Positions 1 to 7,603 of a DNA stretch of 10,958 nt are shown here, piece by piece. Within the stretch, counting starts at the first letter, position 1; each line of letters begins with the position of its first letter. The DNA comes from Flammeovirgaceae bacterium (lineage in GTDB: Bacteria > Bacteroidota > Bacteroidia > Cytophagales > Cyclobacteriaceae), in the NCBI GenBank assembly GCA_003228395.1, contig QIDJ01000141.1, positions 1 through 10,958 of the forward strand. The letters are read 5' to 3'. The notes below the pieces were generated by a model. The model was not told where the DNA came from. It saw nothing but the letters and a program-made list of their open reading frames with translations, and did no database searches. Made by a program: the position numbers and the translations under genes.

Positions 1-642
1 GCCACCACACCCGGCATCGTGGGTAAGAAATTTAATACCGTCCACATGGGGAAACACTTTGTTTTTCCGATTATCAACTCCGGATGTCTCCAATATCGTA
101 TTTTCGATTTCTGAAACCGGAGCGTCCTGTTTGTACAGATCAATCAATGGTTGTATGCTCAGTGTACTTTTAGTATTGTACCGGTCATAACCCAGTTCTC
201 TTTCCAGTACTTCCCGCATCAACTCAATATTCCGGTTTTCACAAAAAACGAGCGGAACCACAAGCCAGTGATTGGCCGTACCTACCCCACCTCCGTCCCG
301 ATGATAACCCATAAAAGTTTTATCTTTCCATTTAGTAACATCAGGAGCAAGCCACGCTTTTTTAACCTCCTGACAGGCAACCTCTTGCGCATAGTGCACC
401 ACATTCTGTGTGGTAATGGCATATCCGCCGGCTATGTTTTCAATGGCTTTGCCGATACCCGATCCGTACATAACAATGATATCACCCGCATGTATATCCC
501 TTTCAGCAAATTTATGTTTTGCCGGAATATCCTGTCTGACAGGTATCTTTTCTCCCAACAAGGTAATGATTTCACCTGCTGTAAGGTCCTGCAATGCTAC
601 AAGCACCGTGTCATCAGGATGGACTTTCAAAACTTTTTGCAT
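1..642 (-). CDS. uxaA: Altronate dehydratase (UxaA family), N-terminal part, cut by window edge
   Basis: The visible 214 residues match the start of UxaA, which dehydrates D-altronate to 2-keto-3-deoxy-D-gluconate in cytoplasmic galacturonate catabolism. The first 80 or so residues form a SAF-type domain (VLKVHPDDTVLVALQDL near residue 4, then VRQDIPAKHKFAERDI near 35), closely resembling the E. coli UxaA N-terminus. From about 110 the main dehydratase domain begins with MGYHRDGGGVGTANHW, followed by THDAGCGG at 207-214, where a conserved Cys-containing motif of the family is expected. The start ATG at 640-642 is the first Met in frame and places the SAF domain at the usual distance; no Shine-Dalgarno is seen. 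The gene lies 41 bp behind the permease and is probably co-transcribed with it. About 60 percent of a typical roughly 500-residue protein is missing beyond base 1. Related aldonate or galactarate dehydratases share the fold, so the exact substrate is inferred. Confidence 0.88.
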   Translation of the reverse strand, partial: MQKVLKVHPDDTVLVALQDLTAGEIITLLGEKIPVRQDIPAKHKFAERDIHAGDIIVMYGSGIGKAIENIAGGYAITTQNVVHYAQEVACQEVKKAWLAPDVTKWKDKTFMGYHRDGGGVGTANHWLVVPLVFCENRNIELMREVLERELGYDRYNTKSTLSIQPLIDLYKQDAPVSEIENTILETSGVDNRKNKVFPHVDGIKFLTHDAGCGG

Positions 643-683
643 GGCCGGTATGTGCTATTAGGGCAAGTTAACAGTAAAAATTG

Positions 684-2018
684 TTATCCAAATATCCCAT
701 GAATCAATAAAATAATAGCCAGGCCGGTCATTCCCTGAAAAAGCGTGGACATGGTCTGGCTGCGCAAAGCGGTTTTCACATCCATATCGGAAAACTGGGC
801 CACGACCCAGAAATAGCTGTCATTTACGTGCGAAACAGTCATTGCCCCGGCGCCGATGGCCAGCACAGCAAGCGCCTTTCCCATAGTGTTGTCGAGCCCG
901 GCTGACGCCAGCAAAGGAGCAATAATAGCGGCTGTAGTTATTATTGAAACGGTAGATGATCCCTGGGCTGATTTCAGGATTGCTGCAATTATAAACGCCA
1001 TCAGGAGTCCCGTCTGCAATAAAGCTGTATCTGACCCGATCATACTTCCTATGTCTGACGCTCTTAACACGTTGCCAAATGCACCGCCGGCGCCGGTAAC
1101 CAAAATGATTATCCCGGCGTCTTTCAGGGCCAGCACCACCCAGTCAAACTGTGTTTTCCTGCTTACTTTGCGGGCGAGGTTAAAAGCAAAACCCACACCT
1201 ATCAGTAAGGCTATTACCGGATTACCGATAAAATCAAGAACATGAAACACCGCTCCTTCTCCAAACGGATGCGTGGGATAATCGGCTACAGACTTCAACG
1301 CGATTAAAACTATCGGAATAACCAGCGGAGCAAATGCAGCACGTGCGGAAGGGACAGGTTCATTTAATTGTTCAGCGCTTTCATTGCCTTCATTATGCAC
1401 TTTTGGAACAATTTTTATCTTTTTCCCGATGTAATTTGCCCACAGATAACCTGCAAGCGATACGGGTATGGCTACAACCAGACCCAGTATCATCACCAGG
1501 CCTAAATTGGCTTCAAGCACGGCTGCCGCTGCCAGCGGCCCGGGTGTGGGCGGCACAAATACATGTGTGGCATATAATCCCGCCGCCAGCGATACGGCAA
1601 ACACCACAAGCGATAAACCTGTTTTCTTACTCAATGCTTTATTTAATGAAGACAAAATCACAAATCCCGAATCACAAAAAACCGGAATGGAAATCACAAA
1701 ACCGGTTAGGTTCATAGCCAGCGCGGATCGTTTCATACCTACCCAATTCAGAATCGTATCAGCCATTACACGGGTACTATGACTTTTTTCAAGAAAAATA
1801 CCAATCGTTGTTCCAAAAGCAATGATAATCCCAATGCCCGACAGTGTTTTGCCAAATCCTTCGGAGATTTTTGCCAGAACGGTATGGCCATCGAAGCCAA
1901 GCATGAATCCCATGGCAATGGCAGAAATGATCAATGTAAACAACGGATGAATATTAAACTTCGCCGTTGCTACTACTATAAAAACAAGTGTGATTGCAAG
2001 GAAAATAAAGATGGTCAT
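684..2018 (-). CDS. GntP-family gluconate/sugar-acid:H+ symporter
   Basis: This 444-residue, very hydrophobic inner-membrane protein fits the GntP family in length and pattern. GntP members import gluconate and related aldonates or hydroxy acids with protons. Family-like segments include GIGIIIAFGTTIGIFLEKS near residue 61, FVISIPVFCDSGFVIL near 106, the stretch THVFVPPTPGPLAAA near 151, and SAQGSSTVSIITTAAIIAPL near 353. Roughly 12 hydrophobic segments are distributed along it, with a short polar loop around 210-225. The start ATG lies 8 bp after the sulfatase stop, so the two are almost certainly one transcript, and the altronate dehydratase gene follows. That neighbour suggests the cargo is a hexonate or similar acid, but substrate cannot be read from sequence. 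Confidence 0.9.
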   Translation of the reverse strand: MTIFIFLAITLVFIVVATAKFNIHPLFTLIISAIAMGFMLGFDGHTVLAKISEGFGKTLSGIGIIIAFGTTIGIFLEKSHSTRVMADTILNWVGMKRSALAMNLTGFVISIPVFCDSGFVILSSLNKALSKKTGLSLVVFAVSLAAGLYATHVFVPPTPGPLAAAAVLEANLGLVMILGLVVAIPVSLAGYLWANYIGKKIKIVPKVHNEGNESAEQLNEPVPSARAAFAPLVIPIVLIALKSVADYPTHPFGEGAVFHVLDFIGNPVIALLIGVGFAFNLARKVSRKTQFDWVVLALKDAGIIILVTGAGGAFGNVLRASDIGSMIGSDTALLQTGLLMAFIIAAILKSAQGSSTVSIITTAAIIAPLLASAGLDNTMGKALAVLAIGAGAMTVSHVNDSYFWVVAQFSDMDVKTALRSQTMSTLFQGMTGLAIILLIHGIFG

Positions 2019-2026
2019 AGGCTCAG

Positions 2027-3607
2027 TTAATCTTGCAATGATAAGGTATCTCCATATACATTTCTAAGCCGTTTAAGCTCATCTTCCAATTCTTGTTGGA
2101 TAGCGGCATACTCAGGATCTTCATACAAATTATTTACCTCGCCCGGGTCATTTTCCAGATCGTATAATTCCCAGGCATCAATGTCATTATAAAAATGAAT
2201 GAGCTTATACCGGTCGGTACGTATGCCGTAGTGCCTTTTTACATAATGCCAGCCATGCGGATACTCATAGTAATGGTAGTAAAGTGATTTCCTCCAGTTA
2301 TTATCGTTTCCCGTCACCAGGTCACGCCACGATCGCCCCTGCATCTCCTCTGGAATTTCCACTCCGGCATAATCCAGAAAGGTAGGCGCCAGATCCAGGT
2401 TCAGTACGATTTCATTCCGCGTAGTTCCACCTGATATTTCGCCCGGTATTCTTGCAATCAGCGGCGTTCGCAACGATTCCTCATACATAAATCGTTTATC
2501 GTACCAGCCATGCTCACCAAGGTAAAAGCCCTGATCAGACGTATAAACAACAATAGTGCTGTCAGCGAGCTTGTTTTCGTCCAGCCAATCCAATATTTTT
2601 CCCACACCGTCATCCACCGAGGCTATGCTGCGCAGGTAATCCTGCATATACCGCTGATATTTCCACTCCAGCAATTCCCTGCCCGACAGGTTCGCTTCCT
2701 TAAACTTCCGGCCGACTTCATCGTAATAGGCGTCCCACAATTTCCGCTGCTCCGGGGTGAGCCGGTTCAGTTGCTTATCCATGGCGTCTTTCGGGACCAC
2801 CCATTTTTTCGACCCTCCTCCGGTGCCTGTCTCTTTTTCGATATACTCACTGCGTAATTTTAAATCCGTTGACAAAAACATGTCGGCTATACGCATGTCC
2901 TGCTCCCGGGCTGCGGCCGAACGTGTGCTGTAGTCGTCAAAAAATGTGGATGGCAGCGGGATTTCCTCACCCTCAAAAAGTTCGAAGTATTTAGGCTCGG
3001 GCATCCAGTTGCGGTGCGGTGCCTTGTGATGAACGAGCATGACAAATGGCTTGTCGCGGTCCCGCTTGTCCAACTGATTAAGCGCAAGCTCGGTGATAAT
3101 AGAAGTAGTATAACCCTCCAGATTCAGTGTATCGCCGTTCTCAACCATTCTGGGGTTATAATACGAGCCCTGTCCGATCAAAATATTATAGTGATCAAAC
3201 CCCTGCGGCTCCGATTTCAGGTGCCATTTACCAATCATAGTGGTTTGATAGCCGGATTGGCGTAGCAGTTTTATCCACGTAAGCTGGTCGCCATCAAACC
3301 GGTCACGGTTGTCACGTAATCTGTTCAGGTGGCTATACCTCCCTGTAAGCATTACCGCCCGGCTGGGGGCACAGATGGAGTTTGTCACAAAACTGTTGCT
3401 AAAAAGCACGCCTTCTTCCGCCAGCCTGTCGATATTGGGCGTATGAATGAGTTCACGGGTATAAGCGCTGATAGCCCGCTGCGCATGATCATCGCTCATG
3501 ATAAATATAATATTTGGCCTGAATTGCTGTTTTTCCGATTTTTGAGGATGGTTACATCCTGCAAACACGATCAACGATATGGCGCTGATAATAATTAATA
3601 TTCTCAT
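2027..3607 (-). CDS. Family S1 (formylglycine-dependent) sulfatase, lipoprotein
   Basis: A 526-residue arylsulfatase-fold enzyme that should hydrolyse a sulfate ester on a carbohydrate. The N-terminus is a lipoprotein signal (hydrophobic residues 3-15, then FAGC with Cys18), so the mature protein is probably tethered in the periplasm or outer membrane. The classic acidic surface-export signal after the Cys is not obvious. The active-site motif CAPSRAVMLTG starts at Cys79, the residue converted to formylglycine by a maturase. Metal and sulfate-binding residues are visible: Asp39/Asp40 in MSDDHA, Lys127 and His129 in GKWHL, the His cluster in VHHKAPHRNW (about 192-201), and Asp358/Gln359, His366 and Lys371 in SDQGFYLGEHGWYDKR. 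From memory the HHKAPHRNW and KYQRYMQDYLRSIASVDD regions resemble Bacteroides GlcNAc-6-sulfatase-type (S1_11) enzymes, but subfamily and substrate are unproven. First gene of the sulfatase-permease-dehydratase operon. Confidence 0.93.
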   Translation of the reverse strand: MRILIIISAISLIVFAGCNHPQKSEKQQFRPNIIFIMSDDHAQRAISAYTRELIHTPNIDRLAEEGVLFSNSFVTNSICAPSRAVMLTGRYSHLNRLRDNRDRFDGDQLTWIKLLRQSGYQTTMIGKWHLKSEPQGFDHYNILIGQGSYYNPRMVENGDTLNLEGYTTSIITELALNQLDKRDRDKPFVMLVHHKAPHRNWMPEPKYFELFEGEEIPLPSTFFDDYSTRSAAAREQDMRIADMFLSTDLKLRSEYIEKETGTGGGSKKWVVPKDAMDKQLNRLTPEQRKLWDAYYDEVGRKFKEANLSGRELLEWKYQRYMQDYLRSIASVDDGVGKILDWLDENKLADSTIVVYTSDQGFYLGEHGWYDKRFMYEESLRTPLIARIPGEISGGTTRNEIVLNLDLAPTFLDYAGVEIPEEMQGRSWRDLVTGNDNNWRKSLYYHYYEYPHGWHYVKRHYGIRTDRYKLIHFYNDIDAWELYDLENDPGEVNNLYEDPEYAAIQQELEDELKRLRNVYGDTLSLQD

Positions 3608-3688
3608 ATACCTGATATTTATATGGATTTGCTCATTTAAATTGACAATTTAGTCAATAATTAATTTTATGCAACAACTATTTTAAAA
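3608..3688. promoter_or_regulatory. Divergent promoter region with inverted repeat
   Basis: This 81-bp AT-rich gap separates the start codons of the sulfatase operon (minus) and the aldehyde dehydrogenase (plus), so both promoters should lie here. A perfect inverted repeat, ATTGAC at 3641-3646 and GTCAAT at 3653-3658 with a 6-bp spacer, sits near its centre and is a candidate binding site for a dimeric regulator. No convincing TAnnTTTG element was found on either strand, and neither gene has a recognisable Shine-Dalgarno. The regulatory role is inference from position and symmetry. Confidence 0.4.
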
Positions 3689-5119
3689 ATGGAAAACATA
3701 CAAACCGTGTCAGATACAAATCAGGCTGAAATTCAGGAAATATTCAAATCGCAGCAACAACGGCAATATGAAACCGGAAGATCGACTGCAGCGGAGCGAA
3801 TAGCTAAATTGAAGCGATTTCATCAGGCTATCAGCGATTATACGCCAGAAATCAGGCAGGCGTTGTACGACGACTTCAGAAAACACCCGAGTGAAACTGA
3901 CCTGACAGAAATCTATTGCATTACTGGGGAAATCAAACATGCTGTCCGACATCTTAAAAGATGGATGAAACCCAATCGTGTCGCTACGCCCATTGCACTA
4001 TTAGGATCAGGATCCTATATACACTATGAGCCAAAAGGCGTGGTACTCATCATAGCACCCTGGAATTTCCCGTTAAATCTTACCTTCGGGCCTCTGGTGT
4101 CGGCTATTTCGGCAGGCAATTGTGTAATGGTGAAACCGTCGGAGCTTACCCCGCACACTTCCCGCATCATGAAAAAGATCATAGATTCGCTGTTCGATCC
4201 GGATGAAATTGCTTTAATCGAAGGTGGAGTGGAAACGTCACAGGCCCTGCTTGCATTACCATTCAATCATATCTTCTTCACAGGTGCGCCGGCAATCGGG
4301 AAAATAGTGATGGAGGCCGCCTCAAAGCACCTTGCTTCGGTAACACTCGAACTTGGAGGCAAATCTCCAACGATTGTTGATGAGACTGCATCGGTTAAAA
4401 CAGCAGCACGTCGTATTGCCTGGGGTAAATTTATCAATAACGGGCAAACATGTATTGCCCCGGATTACCTGTTTGTACACAAAAAAATCAAAGATACGTT
4501 CACCGAACAGTTGCATAAAAACCTGGAAGAATTGTACAGCGCAGAACCGGAAAAATCAGAGTCATATTGCAGAATGGTGAACAATCGTCATTTTAACCGG
4601 GTGAAATCCTATGTGGATGAAGCTGTATCAGACGGCGCTAAAATAATCTCAGGAGGTGTATATGAAAATGATCAGAATTATATATCGCCGTCGCTCCTTA
4701 CTGATGTGAAACCAGATTCAGCGCTTATGCAGGAAGAAATATTCGGACCCGTATTACCCATAAATTTCTATGAAGATCTTCAGGAACCCCTTCAGATCAT
4801 ACGGTCGAAGGAAATACCGCTTGCCTTGTATATTTACAGCAACAGCCGGAAAAATATTAAACAGATCATACGAAATACGCGTGCCGGCGGCACAGTAATA
4901 AACCATTCTGTCGTACATTTTTTTCAAAACAATCTTCCTTTCGGTGGGTCAAACAACAGCGGAATAGGTAAGAGTCACGGTTTTTTCGGCTTTCATGCAT
5001 TCTCAAACGCCCGGGGTATCATGAAGCAGATACTCCCGCTCAGCGGCATTGACTTGATGATGCCCCCTTATACCGATATGAAAAAGAAACTTATTGATCT
5101 GACGGTAAAATGGTTTTAG
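3689..5119 (+). CDS. NAD(P)-dependent aldehyde dehydrogenase, class 3-like
   Basis: A 476-residue soluble aldehyde dehydrogenase that oxidises an aldehyde to the carboxylic acid. The NAD(P)-binding part shows APWNFPLNLTFGPLVSAI (about 123-140) and VMVKPSE with Lys149. The general base is Glu221 in TLELGGKSP and the nucleophile is Cys255 in NNGQTCIAPDY. EEIFGPVLP follows at about 349-357. The short length, the QTCIAPDY form of the cysteine motif and the late segment LPFGGSNNSGIGKSHGFFGF fit the ALDH3 group (fatty or aromatic aldehydes, including coniferyl aldehyde dehydrogenases) rather than the longer ALDH1/2 type. The hydrophobic, aromatic C-terminus ending in LTVKWF is also seen in that group. 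The ATG at 3689 follows an A-rich stretch, as is common in Bacteroidota. It diverges from the sulfatase operon; a shared function is possible but not shown. No terminator is evident directly after it. Confidence 0.92.
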   Translation: MENIQTVSDTNQAEIQEIFKSQQQRQYETGRSTAAERIAKLKRFHQAISDYTPEIRQALYDDFRKHPSETDLTEIYCITGEIKHAVRHLKRWMKPNRVATPIALLGSGSYIHYEPKGVVLIIAPWNFPLNLTFGPLVSAISAGNCVMVKPSELTPHTSRIMKKIIDSLFDPDEIALIEGGVETSQALLALPFNHIFFTGAPAIGKIVMEAASKHLASVTLELGGKSPTIVDETASVKTAARRIAWGKFINNGQTCIAPDYLFVHKKIKDTFTEQLHKNLEELYSAEPEKSESYCRMVNNRHFNRVKSYVDEAVSDGAKIISGGVYENDQNYISPSLLTDVKPDSALMQEEIFGPVLPINFYEDLQEPLQIIRSKEIPLALYIYSNSRKNIKQIIRNTRAGGTVINHSVVHFFQNNLPFGGSNNSGIGKSHGFFGFHAFSNARGIMKQILPLSGIDLMMPPYTDMKKKLIDLTVKWF

Positions 5120-5252
5120 ACATAACTACTTTTGACAAGGCACATACTCCGGGGCTATGCAAACAGGTGTACTGTCACCATGACCTCCGACCTCCGGTAA
5201 AACCCCAAACTCTTGTTTAGTGACCAGACGAAACAATTGAAATACAAAACTG

Positions 5253-5288
5253 CCAAATTCCGGATTTGGTTCGTGCAGACACGAACCA
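5253..5288. repeat. Two overlapping hairpin-forming inverted repeats
   Basis: CCAAAT at 5253-5258 pairs with ATTTGG at 5264-5269 around a 5-base loop. Overlapping its end, TGGTTCGTG at 5267-5275 pairs perfectly with CACGAACCA at 5280-5288 around the 4-base loop CAGA. The second is a 9-bp perfect stem but no T-run follows it, so it does not look like an intrinsic terminator. The two hairpins share bases 5267-5269 and so would compete at their junction. Confidence 0.65.
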
Positions 5289-5293
5289 GAGAA

Positions 5294-5356
5294 GCGGAAG
5301 TTACTTCCGTGCCTTACTGCTTACCTTCACTGGCGCGGAAGTTACTTCCGTGCCTT
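5294..5356. repeat. Direct repeat pair, each containing palindrome CGGAAGTTACTTCCG
   Basis: A 22-bp sequence occurs exactly twice, at 5294-5315 and 5335-5356, with a 41-bp period. Each copy contains the 15-base palindrome CGGAAGTTACTTCCG (5295-5309 and 5336-5350; 7-bp arms around one central base) followed by TGCCTT. Similarity continues less exactly beyond the copies: CTGCTTA recurs at 5317-5323 and 5360-5366, and CTTCACTGG at 5325-5333 and 5385-5393. The pattern suggests duplication of a unit that has since decayed. Confidence 0.75.
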
Positions 5357-5428
5357 GTTCTGCTTATTGACTGCCAAACACATTCTTCACTGGTCGCAGT
5401 GTGTCCCTGCAACCGCATTGCTCCGGTG

Positions 5429-5463
5429 CGGAAATTACTTTTCCGGCCCGGAAGTAACTTCCG
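5429..5463. repeat. Degenerate and inverted copies of the CGGAAGT palindrome
   Basis: CGGAAA at 5429-5434 pairs with TTTCCG at 5440-5445, a decayed version of the palindrome at 5295-5309. At 5449-5463 lies CGGAAGTAACTTCCG, the exact reverse complement of the upstream 15-mer. Its flank GGCC also corresponds, with one mismatch, to the reverse complement of the TGCC that follows the upstream copies. The last copy is therefore inverted relative to the first two, and the transcript could pair over about 100-170 bases. Confidence 0.65.
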
Positions 5464-5533
5464 AACCACTTTGGTAGTTCATGTGTAGCACACGAAGAAG
5501 ATTTTCTGCCCTGACGAATTTTCCGGAACAAGC

Positions 5534-5561
5534 TTGCGGGATGGCGAGACTTGTATCTTTA
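5534..5561 (+). promoter_or_regulatory. Weak candidate Bacteroidetes promoter for the CotH-like gene
   Basis: TTG at 5534-5536 is followed after 17 bases by TATCTTTA at 5554-5561, one base short of the Bacteroidetes -7 consensus TAnnTTTG, with spacing close to that expected. It would give a leader of roughly 130 bases before the ATG at 5698. A second partial match, GATCTTTG at 5678-5685, is too close to the start codon and lacks an upstream TTG at the right distance. This assignment is tentative. Confidence 0.25.
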
Positions 5562-5697
5562 TAATATCAAAAGCAAAACCGCAAAAAGGAGTACATAAAA
5601 AGTAAAAAAGATTGGTAACCGATTGTTTTCTCCTGATAATTTGGTCAGCAAAATGGATAATTTTATCTAATGTTAGCGATCTTTGTACCTGTTCATT

Positions 5698-7332
5698 ATG
5701 TCGTATAAAATACTGTTCCGGCTAATCACATTCGCTTTAATTCTGACATCCTTGAGGTTGTCCGCACAGGTTAATTTTGAGTCTTCCAACCTCCCTGTCA
5801 TTGTAATTAACACGCAGGGAAGAACCATTGTTGATGAGCCAAAAATCACCGCTACCATGGGAATCATTGACAATGGCCCGGGATTGATAAATTCCATTAA
5901 CGACGGCTACAATGATTATGATGGATTCATTGGCATTGAATATCGCGGATCATCATCACAGTTTCTGTTTCCTAAAAAGTCATTCGGTATCGAAACACGG
6001 GATGAATTAGGTGAAAATTTGAATGTAACCGTACTTGGGATGCCAGAAGAAAACGACTGGGTGCTTTACGGACCCTACAGTGATAAGACCATGATACGCA
6101 ATTTGCTGACGTTCGAAATGGGCCGAAGCCTCGGAAGATATGCCTCCAGAACCAGGCTCGTCGAACTTGTTTTAAACGATGAATATTGGGGTGTGTATGT
6201 GTTTATGGAAAAAATAAAGCGTGATAAAAACCGGGTTGATATAAGTAAACTTACTGCGGATGAGGTAAGTGGCGACGACCTGACGGGCGGCTACATTATT
6301 AAAATTGATAAGTTTGACGGAGGCAATAGTGGTGACGGATGGGCTTCGCCTTACCCTCCGGCAGGCAAGCAAAGAAATGAACAGGTAATCTTTTTTCAGT
6401 TTGATTATCCAAAAAACCGCGATATTGTGGATGCCCAAAGGGAATATATTAAGAATTATGTGACGGAATTCGAAAATTCCCTCTTTGGACCGGTTTTCAG
6501 CGACCCTGAACTGGGATATAAGCAATATGTTAATTTAGATTCGTTTGTGGATTTCCTTATAATGATGGAGGTCACCCGAAATGTGGACGCCTACCGGCTA
6601 AGCACTTTTATTTATAAAGATAAAGACAGTAAGGGTGGTAAAATTACCATGGGACCGATATGGGATTTTAATCTGGCATTTGGCAATGCAATTTATTGCA
6701 ACGGGTGGCTCACCGATGGATGGGCCTGGGATTTTAATTCGATTTGCCCGGACGATTTCTGGCTCAACCCTTTCTGGTGGGATCGGCTGATGCAAGATGA
6801 GGCATTCAGCTCCCGTCTTATCAGCCGGTGGACAGGACTTCGCTCAGGTTCTTTTAAAACAGAAACAATTATCCATTACATTGATTCGATAGCCAGTGTA
6901 CTTGATGAAGGGCAACAGCGTAACTTCATGCGATGGAATATTATGGGTGAATACATCTGGCCAAATTATTTTATAGGCATTACGTATTCTTCCGAAATCG
7001 AGCATCTGAAGAACTGGGTCTCCGACAGACTGGAATGGCTTGACACAAATTTATTCCTCACTACGGGTATTTCAGAAAGCGGTTACGCGACAAGCCGTCC
7101 GGTAATTAAACCCAATCCGTTTTCAGAACAAATCATGTTTGAAATGCCTGGAAATTTCAGCATTCAATTTTTTAATGCAAATGGCCAGGAAGTTTTCCGC
7201 ACCGGTCAGGTGGAAGGTGATTTCGTCTGGCATGGTCAGAATGCTTCCGGCACACCGCTGCCGGCCGGATTGTATTTTTTCAACCTGTTTGCGAAAAATT
7301 ATCGTATAAGCGGCCGTATTATAAAGCGCTGA
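5698..7332 (+). CDS. Secreted CotH-kinase-like protein with T9SS C-terminal sorting domain
   Basis: A 544-residue predicted secreted protein. The start is taken at the ATG 5698-5700 because it gives a clean signal peptide (MSYKILFRLITFALILTSLRLSAQ, cleavage near residue 24); an in-frame TTG 15 bases upstream would only add five residues. The body matches the CotH family, atypical protein kinases first known from Bacillus spore coats: EYRGSSSQFLFPKKSFGIET (81-100), WVLYGPYSDKTMIRNLL (121-137), GVYVFMEKIKRDKNRVDI (165-182) and the metal-site-like GPIWDFNLAFGN (319-330). The last 75 residues carry a type A T9SS sorting domain: KPNPF at 471, an FFNANGQEVFRT strand, LPAGLYFF at 521 and GRIIKR at the end. 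The protein should therefore cross the outer membrane and be released or surface-anchored. Its substrate is unknown; no neighbour gives a clue, and it appears to be transcribed alone. Confidence 0.9.
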   Translation: MSYKILFRLITFALILTSLRLSAQVNFESSNLPVIVINTQGRTIVDEPKITATMGIIDNGPGLINSINDGYNDYDGFIGIEYRGSSSQFLFPKKSFGIETRDELGENLNVTVLGMPEENDWVLYGPYSDKTMIRNLLTFEMGRSLGRYASRTRLVELVLNDEYWGVYVFMEKIKRDKNRVDISKLTADEVSGDDLTGGYIIKIDKFDGGNSGDGWASPYPPAGKQRNEQVIFFQFDYPKNRDIVDAQREYIKNYVTEFENSLFGPVFSDPELGYKQYVNLDSFVDFLIMMEVTRNVDAYRLSTFIYKDKDSKGGKITMGPIWDFNLAFGNAIYCNGWLTDGWAWDFNSICPDDFWLNPFWWDRLMQDEAFSSRLISRWTGLRSGSFKTETIIHYIDSIASVLDEGQQRNFMRWNIMGEYIWPNYFIGITYSSEIEHLKNWVSDRLEWLDTNLFLTTGISESGYATSRPVIKPNPFSEQIMFEMPGNFSIQFFNANGQEVFRTGQVEGDFVWHGQNASGTPLPAGLYFFNLFAKNYRISGRIIKR

Positions 7333-7527
7333 TCCAACACTAACCCTTTAGTACTTTTCCTGTTTCAGGACAATTATTCCCATTTTGGAACTGCCAATAG
7401 GGCATAAATGATGAAAACAAGCTAAAAACAGCTATTCCGGGTTTTGGCCCGGCTTTGGCATTATATATTGTAAACGTTGTTTAAGAAATCCGACCCGAAA
7501 GTTTGTGAGTGGGGTTGTGGGTTGGAT

Positions 7528-7580
7528 AGCCAGAGCGTGGGTAATATCAAAAACCTGTTTTTTGCGCTCTGGCTTTTTTT
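7528..7580 (+). terminator. Intrinsic terminator, rightward
   Basis: AGCCAGAGCG at 7528-7537 pairs perfectly with CGCTCTGGCT at 7565-7574, and the T-run extends through 7580. The 10-bp GC-rich stem followed by T's is characteristic. The 27-base loop is long and contains AAAAAC/GTTTTT bases that could pair as a smaller inner stem. On the minus strand no T-run follows the stem, so it acts on plus-strand transcripts, most simply from the CotH-like gene. Confidence 0.8.
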
Positions 7581-7603
7581 ATTACGAAAAATATTCAATC
7601 TAA

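Larger units (their letters stand above)
5120..5697. other. Long intergenic region with palindrome cluster, no credible gene
   Basis: These 578 bp separate the aldehyde dehydrogenase from the CotH-like gene. The first 130 bp show nothing recognisable. From 5253 to 5463 there is a dense set of short palindromes described separately. From about 5500 the sequence becomes AT-rich, as expected for a promoter and leader of the downstream gene. A plus-strand reading frame at 5213-5488 crosses the palindromes, has no family resemblance and a composition dictated by the repeats, so it is not called as a gene. The region may be the remains of a small mobile or repetitive element. Confidence 0.7.

Noticed and set aside
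151..702. Long plus-strand open frames opposite the altronate dehydratase gene
   Set aside because: They are antisense shadows; the minus strand encodes a clear UxaA N-terminus over the same bases.
3642..3670. Sigma-70-type -35 TTGACA with TTTTAT 17 bases later, before the ALDH gene
   Set aside because: The -10 match is poor and Bacteroidota housekeeping promoters do not follow the E. coli consensus; the TTGAC is better explained as part of the inverted repeat.
5213..5488. Plus-strand open frame of 91 codons in the intergenic region
   Set aside because: It runs straight across the palindrome cluster, has repetitive composition imposed by those repeats, no recognisable domain and no supporting upstream signals.
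5683..5697. TTG as the start of the CotH-like gene
   Set aside because: The ATG 15 bases downstream gives a normal signal peptide, while the TTG merely adds five residues before it.
5120..5697. Possible CRISPR array in the repeat cluster
   Set aside because: Only two exact 22-bp copies occur, with spacers of about 19 bp and a third, inverted copy; no cas gene is near.
7455..7471. Sigma-54-like sequence TTGGCATTATATATTGT
   Set aside because: The GG-to-G distance is one base too long and the expected TTGC is TTGT; sigma-54 promoters are strict in spacing.
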